Below are positions 1-6,774 of a stretch of 7,087 nucleotides of DNA, one piece after another. The notes under the pieces were generated by a model. The model saw only the letters and a program-made list of their open reading frames with translations, ran no database searches and had not been told where the DNA came from. The stretch's first letter is position 1. Every line of letters starts with the position of its first letter. This DNA is from an uncultured Caulobacteraceae bacterium (GTDB lineage Bacteria; Pseudomonadota; Alphaproteobacteria; Caulobacterales; Caulobacteraceae), in assembly GCA_937910255.1 (NCBI GenBank), contig CALEOQ010000268.1, positions 1-7,087 on the forward strand. The letters are read 5' to 3'. Made by a program: the position numbers and the translations under genes.

Positions 1-81
1 GTCTCACCTCGCTTCTGATCTCCTGTGCTGGCCACTCGATGTAGCTCGATCCGTCTCTGTCGTCTTTTTTTTTTTTTTTTT
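1..81. other. Non-biological lead: noise plus 17-T homopolymer
   Basis: Bases 65-81 are an unbroken run of 17 T, directly outside an Illumina P7 adapter. Read on the opposite strand this is adapter followed by poly-A, the usual look of a read that ran off the end of a short library molecule. Bases 1-64 lie beyond that run, match nothing I recognise and are probably base-calling noise. No gene should be called here; the open frame starting at 25 is an artefact that runs through the adapter. Confidence 0.88.
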
Positions 82-145
82 CCAGCAGAAGCCGGCATAC
101 GAGATTACGACGTGACTGGAGTTCAGACGTGTGCTCTTCCGATCT
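82..145 (+). other. Illumina P7 / TruSeq index adapter (untrimmed)
   Basis: Bases 82-105 match the 24-nt P7 flow-cell oligo with two A-to-C differences. Bases 106-111 (TACGAC) sit where a six-base index belongs. Bases 112-145 match the 34-nt TruSeq read-2 primer site exactly, ending in CTTCCGATCT. Natural DNA begins at 146. Translation across this block gives peptides such as GVQTCALPIS and MCSSDL, which are adapter products and not protein sequence. Confidence 0.98.
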
Positions 146-629
146 CATTCTGTCGCGGGCGCCGCCGCAGGCGAGGGGTCGTATCGCCTTGCCGTCCGCG
201 CCGGCCGATGGCGAGCGCATCGCGCAGTGGATCCAGGCGACGCCTGATCTGCGCATACTGAACCTGCATCTCACCCATCTGCGGGGGGCAGACGCCTCGG
301 TCCTGCGCGGACGCCAGTTGGCGCACGCCCTGGCCGAGGCCGCTTCGCCGGGGTCGGGTCTGCTCGTGGTCGGCGACTTCAACGCGCCGGCGAGCGCGCC
401 TGAGCTTGCGGCGGTGGCGGCTGGCCTCGATCCCGCTGCGCCGTCCACGTTGCAGGGCGAGCACGCCTCGCCGATCACTCAGACGCGCGCGGCGATCGAT
501 CACGCCATTCTCGTCGAGGCGGGCCATTGGCGCCTGGTCAGCCGGTTCAACGCCCTGGATCAGCCCGATGCGGACGGCTTCTTCCCCAGCGACCACGCCG
601 CCGTCGTCGCCGATCTTGCGCCCATCTGA
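146..629 (+). CDS. Endonuclease/exonuclease/phosphatase family protein, C-terminal part
   Basis: The frame is already open when natural sequence starts at 146 and ends with TGA at 627-629, leaving about 160 C-terminal residues. The apparent ATG at 129 lies inside the adapter, so it is not a start. EEP-fold (DNase I-like) signatures appear in the expected order: LNLHLTHLRG (about 261-290), the GDFN motif (372-383) carrying catalytic Asp and Asn, IDHAIL (495-512), and a terminal SDH (588-596) with the catalytic His. The N-terminal half, which would hold the metal-binding Asn and Glu, is missing. Family members are metal-dependent phosphodiesterases acting on nucleic acid, phospholipid or phosphoester substrates; the substrate here cannot be told. 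The gene converges on the TonB receptor gene across a 110-bp gap. Confidence 0.87.
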
Positions 630-650
630 GGCCTTCGACGTTTTCGCCCC

Positions 651-685
651 CAAAGAAAAAGGCGCCCCGGAATAGCCGGGACGCC
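651..685 (-). terminator. Intrinsic terminator of the TonB receptor gene
   Basis: Arms 661-670 and 676-685 form a 10-bp stem with a 5-nt loop. In minus-strand RNA the stem is complete, with one U-G wobble, and is followed at once by UUUUUCUUU (651-660). In plus-strand RNA the same position becomes a C-A mismatch and no U-tract follows. The signal is therefore directional: it ends transcription of the minus-strand receptor gene, whose stop lies 55 bp upstream, and not of the EEP gene. Confidence 0.88.
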
Positions 686-739
686 CAGGAAGTTGTCTGA
701 CGGCGAGCCGCGATCATGCGGCCCGTCCTGGACAGGGGA

Positions 740-3442
740 TTAGAAGGTGGCGCGGACGCCGGCCATGTACTTGCGGCCGAAGCCTTCGATTTCGTAGGGA
801 CGGTTTTCGACGCCCTGGTAGCGCACGCCGCGTTCGTCGGTCAGGTTGTTGCCGTCGAAGAACACCGAGAAGTTGGGGTTGATCTCGTAGCGGATCGACA
901 GGTCCCAACGGGTCGTGGCGTCCCAGTAGAGGTTGGAGTTGTCGGAGCTGCCGCTCGGGAACACCTCGTCCAGCCAGGCCGTCCGGTGCTGGTACGACAG
1001 CCGGGTCGAGAGGCCGTAATTCTCGTAGAACAGCGTGGCCGAGGTGATGCGGTCAGACGTGCCCGGGAACTCCACCTTGGGACCTTCGGGTGTCTCGAAC
1101 TCCCCCTTGGTGAACGACACGCTGCCCTGGAAGCCGAAGCCGGACAGCGGGCCGGGCAGGAAGGTGAATGGCTGGTTGTAGATGAACTCCACGCCGCTCA
1201 GATAGCCGTCGCCGCCATTGACGGTGGCCGAGATCAGGTACTGGCTGCGGTCAACTCCGTCGAAGTTATAGCTGTCGTCGCCGACCACCTGGGTGGACGA
1301 GAACAACACGTCCTTTACTTCGCGGTGGAAAGCGCTGGCGGCCAGCAGCGAAGCTGGGCCGAAGTACCACTCCACCGAACCGTCGAGACCATAGGCCGTT
1401 TCCGGGACGGCGAAGGGGTTGCCGCCGCTGATGGTTTGGGCGTTGTCGTTGACCGAAACCGTCGCCCGCAAGCCGGCGAGACTGGGGCGCGCCTGACCCG
1501 AGATGAAGGCCGCACGCAGCTTCAGGTCGTCGGAATAGTCGAAGGTGTAGTGCAGGCTCGGAAAGATGTTGGTCTCTTCCGACGAGAAGCTCAGCGGTTG
1601 GAGGACCCCGCCGGCATTGGCCAGGCCATCGGTCTCGATTTCCGTCCGCTCGACGCGCACGCCGCCGACCACGGTATGGCGATCCCAGCGCCAGCGGTTC
1701 ATGACGTAGCCGGACAGGACCTTTTCATCGACCGTATTGTCGGCCCGGGTGTCCCAGTCATAGACGGCGTAGTTGGCGCCGGCGGCGTTGGCCGCGCGCG
1801 CAGCATCCATCAACTCGTCCAGCTTGGAGCGCATCGCCGGGTTGTGCATGTAGCCGACGGTGAAGCCGTGGTCGAAGTTGGTGTCCCACGGCACGGTGGT
1901 CACATAGGAATAGGGATTCCAGTCAATGCCAAGCTGGGCGGCGACGGTGCGCAGGTTGAAGCCGCTGCGGTTGCCCGACACGACCGTGCCGTCCGGCCGA
2001 ACGAGGGCGACGGTGCGGCTGTCCTGGCTGCGGTCGTCGAACTGGAAGCCGGCGGAGAACAGGGAGTCGGCGCCGAAGCTTTCCCACTCGCGGCTGATGT
2101 CACCCTTGGCCGTGAAGGCGTCGGTTTCCAGCAGCGAGCTCGATTCTGTGGCGAACTCCTCGTTCAGGGACATCTGGTCCAGCGAGGTGCGCGCCGAGCC
2201 GCGGGTCGGGACGCCACCCACCAGGATGGTGTCGTACAGCGTGTTGTGCGGGAAGCCGCCGGAGACGGCGTTCACCTGCGTCACGATCGACGGCAGAAGC
2301 AGGGCGTTGGCGAGGGTCGGCCTGGAGGAGAGCCCGCCGGCCGTCTGCTGGTTGACCAGGGGGATGTCGCTGTTGAACTCGGTCTCGGTGTAGGCCAGGT
2401 CCCAGGCGCCCTTCCAGCCGCCCCACTCGTGGTCGCCATGCAGGTTGGTCAGCTTCACGCTGTTGGAAAAGGTGCCGTACTCAAAGGTCGAATCTTGCGG
2501 CACGCCGACGCCTTCGAAGGTGTCGAAGTTGCGGGTGGTGATCTGATAGGCCCGGTCGTACTGGAAGCGGTTCTGGTTGCGCTCTTCGAAGTCGTTGAAT
2601 TCGGTCTTCAGGTGGGTCAGGCGGAACCGGTGGTTGTCATTCGGAGCGTATTCGACGCGCCCCGAATAGGATTCCGTCTGGCGGGTGATGATGTACTTGG
2701 TGATGCGGAGCTGCGTGATGCCCACATCATCGAACCGCGGTTCGGAGTTGTCGGTGTGCTGTTCGAAGGAATAGTGCGAGCCGATCAGGCTGACGCCCCA
2801 GGTGTCGTTGGCCCAGGACAGGCGGCCGGAATACTGTTCCACCGGGCCATCGCCCATGTCCACAAAGCCGCCGCCGGCGTCGAAGAAGCCATGGAAGCCC
2901 GGGTTGTCGAGCGGCGAGAAGGTGCGGATGTCCACCCGTCCGGCCAGGGCTTCGGCGGGCATGTTCGGCAGCAGGGTCTTGCTCAGCGTCAGTTCGCTGA
3001 TCTGGGCGGCCGGCACGGAGTCGAAACGGAAGATGCGGTTTTCGGCGCCAAGGACGTTGACCCCGTCGAGGGCCACTGTCGTCCAGCGGGTGGGCGCGCC
3101 GCGGATCTGGATGTAGCGCTCCTGGCCCTGGTCGCGCTGCACGCCGACGCCGGGAAGGCGGGCCAGCGCGCCGGCGGCGGTGGCGTCGGGGAAGCGACCG
3201 ATGGTGTCGGAGGCGATGACGTTGACGATATTGTCGGACGCCTTCTGGATCTCCAGCGACTTTTCGATGGAGTCGCGGATCGGGGTGGCGGTGACCACGA
3301 CTTCCGCAACTTCGGCCTCTTGAGCCAGGGCGGGCGCGGCGGCGGCGGCCAGAATAGGCAGAGAGGCCGAAACGGCCAGCAGAGCACGGCGCTTGCGAGC
3401 GCCAGCATTACGCGCCGATTGACGCAGATGGTTGGATGACAT
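740..3442 (-). CDS. TonB-dependent outer-membrane receptor (Xanthomonas/Caulobacter type)
   Basis: This is a complete 900-residue protein. Residues 1-40 form a Sec signal peptide: an Arg/Lys-rich start, a hydrophobic Leu/Ala core, and an ALA-QEA cleavage site. A TonB-box-like stretch VAEVVVTA follows at about 45-52. The plug domain covers about 55-175, with SLEIQKASDNIVNVIASDTI, the GRFPD segment, ARLPGVGVQRD, IQIRG and VDIRTF, a pattern typical of the TIGR01782-like subfamily. The rest has the aromatic, alternating make-up of a 22-strand barrel and ends in the C-terminal Phe expected for Bam-dependent insertion. Such receptors import large or scarce substrates (glycans, siderophores, cofactors) using TonB-ExbBD energy; the substrate cannot be read here and no transport partner lies nearby. 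The ATG at 3442 has GGGGGA seven bases upstream. An intrinsic terminator follows the gene. I see no frameshift. Confidence 0.96.
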   Translation of the reverse strand: MSSNHLRQSARNAGARKRRALLAVSASLPILAAAAAPALAQEAEVAEVVVTATPIRDSIEKSLEIQKASDNIVNVIASDTIGRFPDATAAGALARLPGVGVQRDQGQERYIQIRGAPTRWTTVALDGVNVLGAENRIFRFDSVPAAQISELTLSKTLLPNMPAEALAGRVDIRTFSPLDNPGFHGFFDAGGGFVDMGDGPVEQYSGRLSWANDTWGVSLIGSHYSFEQHTDNSEPRFDDVGITQLRITKYIITRQTESYSGRVEYAPNDNHRFRLTHLKTEFNDFEERNQNRFQYDRAYQITTRNFDTFEGVGVPQDSTFEYGTFSNSVKLTNLHGDHEWGGWKGAWDLAYTETEFNSDIPLVNQQTAGGLSSRPTLANALLLPSIVTQVNAVSGGFPHNTLYDTILVGGVPTRGSARTSLDQMSLNEEFATESSSLLETDAFTAKGDISREWESFGADSLFSAGFQFDDRSQDSRTVALVRPDGTVVSGNRSGFNLRTVAAQLGIDWNPYSYVTTVPWDTNFDHGFTVGYMHNPAMRSKLDELMDAARAANAAGANYAVYDWDTRADNTVDEKVLSGYVMNRWRWDRHTVVGGVRVERTEIETDGLANAGGVLQPLSFSSEETNIFPSLHYTFDYSDDLKLRAAFISGQARPSLAGLRATVSVNDNAQTISGGNPFAVPETAYGLDGSVEWYFGPASLLAASAFHREVKDVLFSSTQVVGDDSYNFDGVDRSQYLISATVNGGDGYLSGVEFIYNQPFTFLPGPLSGFGFQGSVSFTKGEFETPEGPKVEFPGTSDRITSATLFYENYGLSTRLSYQHRTAWLDEVFPSGSSDNSNLYWDATTRWDLSIRYEINPNFSVFFDGNNLTDERGVRYQGVENRPYEIEGFGRKYMAGVRATF

Positions 3443-3573
3443 GGGTCCGTCCCCCTTTGTTGCTGTGATCAGCGGACGGGAGCCTCGACTAGGCTAAACG
3501 GGTGTCATCCTTTCGTGGGTTTGGTGATGTCTCCATGTTGACGCTGGGACTTGTTGGTTAGACAGGAGGCTGC
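3443..3573 (-). promoter_or_regulatory. Leader/promoter region of the TonB receptor gene
   Basis: This is the gap between the post-wrbA hairpin and the receptor start. A purine-rich GGGGGA (3450-3455) serves as the ribosome binding site. An inverted repeat AGCCT-N5-AGGCT lies at 3481-3495, about 40 bp before the start codon, where an operator could sit. I could not find a convincing -35/-10 pair, so the promoter position is inferred only from the gene layout. Confidence 0.4.
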
Positions 3574-3604
3574 GGCGCACCCGTCCCGAGGGGACAAGTG
3601 CGCC
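3574..3604 (-). terminator. Strong hairpin just after wrbA, probable terminator or 3'-end stabiliser
   Basis: The minus-strand RNA folds into 14 pairs around a 3-nt loop: GGCGCAC pairs with GTGCGCC, then two U-G wobbles, then GUCCC with GGGAC. It begins 8 bp beyond the wrbA stop codon. No U-tract follows, so it is not a classical intrinsic terminator. It may act with Rho, protect the mRNA 3' end, or lower read-through into the receptor gene on the same strand. Confidence 0.65.
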
Positions 3605-3611
3605 GACCAAC

Positions 3612-4211
3612 CTAGCCGTGCAACTTCTTGGCGACCTCGGCGATGCGGCGGCCCTGATAACGGGCGCCGTCCAGTTCCGTCTGGCTCGGCTGGCGCGAAC
3701 CGTCGCCGCCGGTGATGGTGGTGGCGCCATAGGGGCTGCCGCCGGTCACCTCGTCCAGGCGCATCTGGGCCTGATAGCCATAGTCCATGCCAACCACCAC
3801 CAGACCAAAGTGCATCAGGTTGGTGATCAGCGAGAACAGCGTGGTCTCCTGGCCGCCGTGCTGGGTGGCTGTGGCGGTGAAGGCGCCGCCGACCTTGCCG
3901 TTCAGCGCGCCGCTGGCCCACAGGCCGCCGGCCTGGTCGAGGAAGTTGGCCATCTGCGAGGCCATGCGGCCAAAGCGGGTGCCGACGCCGATGATGATGG
4001 CGTCATAGTCGGCCAGGTCCTGGATCGACGCCACCGGCGCCTCCTGGTCCAGCTTGTAGTGGGCCGCCTTGGCGACCTCTTCGGGCACCAGGTCGGGGAC
4101 CCGCTTGATGTCCACCTGGACGCCAGCCTCGCGGGCGCCTTCGGCCACGGCCTTGGCCATGGTTTCGATGTGGCCATAGGCCGAATAGTAAAGGACCAGA
4201 ACCTTGGTCAT
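3612..4211 (-). CDS. wrbA: NAD(P)H:quinone oxidoreductase, WrbA type
   Basis: The 199-residue flavodoxin-like protein matches the usual WrbA length (about 200). The FMN phosphate loop is YYSAYGHIET (residues 8-17), after the first strand KVLVL. The second flavin segment is GTRFGRMASQMANFLDQ (77-93), and the third is TATQHGGQETT (113-123). WrbA proteins are soluble tetrameric flavoenzymes that reduce quinones by two electrons, which avoids semiquinone formation and oxidative damage. The start at 4211 is supported by AGGAG six bases upstream. The gene lies 43 bp behind the pirin gene on the same strand, which suggests one transcript, and a strong hairpin follows its stop. The assignment is firm; the physiological quinone is not known. 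Confidence 0.96.
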   Translation of the reverse strand: MTKVLVLYYSAYGHIETMAKAVAEGAREAGVQVDIKRVPDLVPEEVAKAAHYKLDQEAPVASIQDLADYDAIIIGVGTRFGRMASQMANFLDQAGGLWASGALNGKVGGAFTATATQHGGQETTLFSLITNLMHFGLVVVGMDYGYQAQMRLDEVTGGSPYGATTITGGDGSRQPSQTELDGARYQGRRIAEVAKKLHG

Positions 4212-4254
4212 GTGGCGCTCCTTTGGATGGGAAATGGGGGAGGGGACGCGGCCC

Positions 4255-4953
4255 TCAGGCCGCGTCCACCAGGACGAGTTCGGAGTCTTCCAGGGCCGTG
4301 ATGGTCAGGGCGGTCTCGCCGGTGATGGCCGCGCCGTCCCGAGCCTCCAGGGTCACGCCATTGACCTCGACCCGGCCCTTGGCCGGCACCAGATAGGCGT
4401 GGCGCGCGGCGTCCAGCACATGCTCGGTGGTTTCACCGGCCTTTAGCGTGGCCCCCAGCACCCGCGCGGGCGTGCGGATGGGCAGGGCCTCGCCGTCGCC
4501 CTCGAAGCCGCTGGCCAGGGTCACGAACCGCCCGGACCGATCGCCCTTGGGAAAGGGCTTGGCGCCCCAGGCCGGCGCGCCGCCGGTCCGTTCGGGCTCG
4601 ATCCAGATCTGGAAGATGCGGGTGGTGTCGCTCTCAAGATTGTACTCGGCATGGCGGATGCCGGAGCCCGCGCTCATCACCTGGACATCGCCGGCCTCGG
4701 TGCGACCCTTGTTGCCCAGACTGTCCTGGTGGGTGATTGCGCCCTCGCGGACATAGGTGATGATCTCCATGTCTGCGTGGGGATGGGGCGGAAAGCCCGA
4801 ATTCGGCGCGATCTCGTCGTCGTTCCACACTCGGATCGGTCCCCAGCCCATGCGCTGCGGATCGAAATAGTTGGCGAAGGAGAAGTGGTGGCGGGCCTTC
4901 AGCCAACCGTGGTCGGCGCCGCCCAGTTCGGAAAAGCCTCTGCGCTCAATCAT
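4255..4953 (-). CDS. Pirin family protein (YhhW-like bicupin)
   Basis: The 232-residue protein begins MIERRGFSELGGADHGWLKA and has the pirin core: HHFSFANYFDPQRMGWGPIRVWNDD, then HPHADMEIITYV, then MSAGSGIRHAEYN. The metal ligands of the N-terminal cupin are present as His57, His59, His101 and Glu103, the positions I recall for E. coli YhhW (about 231 residues), to which this is very similar in layout. YhhW-type pirins show quercetin 2,3-dioxygenase activity in vitro, but the natural substrate is unclear and some pirins act as redox-sensing regulators. GGAGG lies eight bases before the ATG at 4953. It is the first gene of a probable pirin-wrbA operon facing away from a LysR regulator, which fits a role in aromatic or quinone redox response. 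Confidence 0.95.
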   Translation of the reverse strand: MIERRGFSELGGADHGWLKARHHFSFANYFDPQRMGWGPIRVWNDDEIAPNSGFPPHPHADMEIITYVREGAITHQDSLGNKGRTEAGDVQVMSAGSGIRHAEYNLESDTTRIFQIWIEPERTGGAPAWGAKPFPKGDRSGRFVTLASGFEGDGEALPIRTPARVLGATLKAGETTEHVLDAARHAYLVPAKGRVEVNGVTLEARDGAAITGETALTITALEDSELVLVDAA

Positions 4954-4974
4954 CTCTCAAACCTCCGCGCCGGG

Positions 4975-5019
4975 GTCGGCGCCGTTGCTTGCCCGCGCCC
5001 TCGTCGGCGCCATTGCTTG
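4975..5019. repeat. 17-bp imperfect direct repeat in the pirin leader
   Basis: GTCGGCGCCGTTGCTTG (4975-4991) recurs as GTCGGCGCCATTGCTTG (5003-5019) with one mismatch, 28 bp start to start. Each copy holds a short GGCGCC palindrome. The pair lies between the pirin start and the AT-rich part of the divergent region, so it is probably in the pirin 5' leader. It may be tandem binding sites or a simple local duplication. Confidence 0.7.
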
Positions 5020-5085
5020 AGGAGAAGATAGGCCACATGATCGAATTAGAAATAGAAACTACCGAAAAGCATCGTTTCCATAAAC
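5020..5085. promoter_or_regulatory. AT-rich divergent control region between pirin-wrbA and the LysR gene
   Basis: This stretch is clearly richer in A and T than its surroundings, as expected for back-to-back promoters. It has two weak dyads: TAG-N9-CTA (5047-5061) and GAAAC-N14-GTTTC (5055-5078). Either could be part of a LysR-type site, but neither is a clean T-N11-A box. LysR proteins commonly bind such a gap, repress their own gene and activate the divergent operon. No exact -35/-10 call is made. There is no clear Shine-Dalgarno before the LysR start at 5086. Confidence 0.5.
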
Positions 5086-5814
5086 ATGACGTCGTTACCT
5101 GACCTCGAGGCCATGGCGATCTTCGCCAAGGTGGTGGAGATGCGCTCCTTCTCGGCCGCCGCCACGGAGCTCAAGCTGTCCAAGGCGACGGTGTCCAAGG
5201 CGGTCACCCGCCTGGAGGCGCGGCTGGGCGCGCGGCTGTTCAACCGCACCTCGCGCCGCCTGGCCCTGACCGAAAGCGGCGCGCGGCTGGCCGATCGAGC
5301 GCGTCAGCTGCTGGCGGATGGGGAGGCGGCCGAGGACGAGATCCTGGCCCAGTCGTCCCAGCCCCGCGGCCTGGTGCGGCTGGCCGCGCCCATGTCCTTT
5401 GGGCTGATCGAACTGGCGCCCCTGCTGCCCGACGTCCTGGCCGCCTATCCGGAGGTGGCCATCGACCTTCACATGAGCGATGAAGCCATCGATCTGGTCG
5501 GCATGGGGTTCGACATGGCTCTGCGGATCGCCAGCCTGCCGGACTCCTCCCTGATCGCCCGACGGATCGGCCCTGTTCACCGCCATGTGGTCGCCGCGCC
5601 GAGCTATCTGGCCGCCCACGGCCGTCCGACCCATCCCAGCCACCTCGCCGAGCACGCCTGCCTCGGCTACGCCTATCTGCCGACCCCGGAGACGTGGCGC
5701 TTCGTCAATGCCACAGGCGAGGAGGTGGCGGTGCGCCCCAGCGGGCCGCTCCGCGCCAACAACGCCGAGGCCCTGCTGCCGGCCCTGGAAGCGGGCCTCG
5801 GCCTTGCGGTCCAG
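5086..5814 (+). CDS. LysR-family transcriptional regulator, C-terminus lost at a junction
   Basis: The first 243 residues are a normal LysR protein of the subgroup often annotated CrgA/DhcR-like. The winged helix-turn-helix covers about 7-65 (FAKVVEMRSFSAAATELKLS, then KATVSKAVTRLEARLGARLF). A linker helix follows, and the periplasmic-binding-like effector domain begins near residue 95 (GLVRLAAPMSFGLIELAPLL) and runs to EALLPALEAGLGLAVQ. Family proteins are about 300 residues and would go on here with the last part of the effector domain. Instead the frame passes into 57 residues (5815-5985) with no LysR character, which are the antisense of a VWA gene. The break is therefore a join and not a natural variant. 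The gene faces away from pirin-wrbA, which it probably controls. An internal ATG at 5113 would cut into the first helix, so 5086 is preferred despite a weak ribosome site. Confidence 0.88.
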
Positions 5815-5824
5815 CATCACGTGC
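5812..5824. other. Probable chimeric junction between two genomes
   Basis: LysR coding sense on the plus strand holds up to Gln243 (5812-5814). HEAT/VWA coding sense on the minus strand holds back to Met317 (5824-5826) and perhaps to residue 320. Each gene stops making family sense where the other begins, and the two run head to head into one another. Codon boundaries happen to coincide, so both frames stay open across the join and give two long false fusion frames (plus strand to 5985, minus strand down to 5095). Confidence 0.85.
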
Positions 5825-6774
5825 ATGGATTGGGAGACGTCCACCACGAACAGCACCGACTGACCTTCGATGGGCAGACCGTGATAGCTTGCTCCACCTG
5901 GCGCGGTGGATTGGACCACCATCTTGCCTTTGCCAAGGGGGACCTGGCCCTGTGTGTAGGGCTGACCTTCCTTCTCAAGCCATAGGGACCAGGCGCGGTG
6001 GGATGAACTGATCTTCTGGCCCGTGAGGATCTGCAATGAAGCGGTCAGGCGCTGCAGCTTGTGCCCCTGCTCCTCTTTGAGCCTCTCGATCAGGGGCACG
6101 ATGGCCCCGGGGGAGCCCAGAGTGCTCAAGGCTTCGAAGGCGGCTACCCTCAGGGCCGCATCCGGATGGGCGAGTGTGCCCAGGGCTGTCCTGAGGGCGG
6201 GCAGCCCGTGAGGTCCCAGGGCCTTGGCGCAGGCGAGGAGAACCATCCTGTCCCCCTCCGATCGCGGGTGCTTGGACAACAGCTTGGTTATTGGGGCGGG
6301 CACGTCCTTGGCCAGGAAACGGGCCAACCGAACGACCTCCAGGCGCAGGGTCAGGGGCAGGTTCCTGTCCGTCAACGCATCCCGCACCATGGGTCCCAGG
6401 GTCGTTGGCTGGCGCAGTGCGGTTATTCTCTGCAGCGTGAGGTCCAGGAGCGTACGCGGATCATTGATGCCCTCGCGCCGGCCCAGTTCCTTGTCGCGAG
6501 TCATCCTGAGGACGTACTTCCGGTGTTCGTTCTCACGCTTGCCCAACTCACCGTCTACCCGCCTGTAGGCTTCGACCAGTGCCGCTCCGAGTTTGGGGTC
6601 GTCGAGGTCCTTGACGGCGTTCAACGCTATCTTGCGCTGTTCATGCCTGTGTTCCGGATCGCGAGTGGCTCGAAAAGCCTTGCGGAAATCGCTCAGGACG
6701 TCACTTTCGCCCATGGGCAGCAGCAGGCCCAGGGTTGTGAGGGCCAGACCCAGCCACTCAGCGCGAAGGGGCAC
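5815..6774 (-). CDS. Secreted HEAT-like repeat and VWA domain protein, C-terminus missing
   Basis: About 320 residues remain. The start is GTG at 6772-6774, with GGAGG six bases upstream, and it overlaps the preceding gene by 17 bp. Residues 1-23 (Arg4, then a Leu/Ala-rich core) look like a Sec signal peptide. Residues about 30-120 are charged and helical. Residues about 125-250 form HEAT-like helical pairs, clearest at LPALRTALGTLAHPDAALRV and AAFEALSTLGSPGAIVPLIE. A W-rich link (WSLWLEKEG) and YHGLPIEGQ lead into the first VWA strand VLFVVDVSQSM, with MIDAS residues Asp312, Ser314 and Ser316. The remaining 150-200 residues of the VWA domain are lost at the junction; the frame's apparent extension down to 5095 is antisense LysR. 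HEAT-VWA proteins with this linker are common in Planctomycetota, but their function is unknown; metal-dependent protein binding outside the cytoplasm is a fair guess. Confidence 0.82.

Noticed and set aside
65..81. Poly-T run as a U-tract of a terminator
   Set aside because: It is adjacent to an adapter and mirrored by poly-A at the other end; sequencing read-through explains it.
25..261. 78-residue open frame with a poly-Phe run at the left end
   Set aside because: It reads through the poly-T run and the P7 adapter, so it is not biological.
716..3439. 907-residue open frame on the plus strand opposite the TonB receptor
   Set aside because: It is a stop-free antisense frame of GC-rich coding DNA, rich in Val, Gly, Ala and Arg with no domain pattern. 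The minus-strand frame has a signal peptide, plug motifs and C-terminal Phe.
3481..3495. AGCCT-N5-AGGCT as an intrinsic terminator
   Set aside because: Only five base pairs and no U-tract on either strand; kept only as a possible operator in the receptor leader.
3618..4301. 227-residue plus-strand frame opposite wrbA
   Set aside because: It is the antisense shadow of a clear WrbA gene; no ribosome site or family pattern.
5095..5814. C-terminal 240 residues of the 559-residue minus-strand frame
   Set aside because: This part is the antisense of the LysR gene and is open by chance. The true HEAT/VWA coding sense ends at the junction.
5815..5985. A novel 57-residue C-terminal extension on the LysR regulator
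   Set aside because: It is the antisense of the VWA-domain gene and replaces, rather than extends, the normal LysR effector domain.
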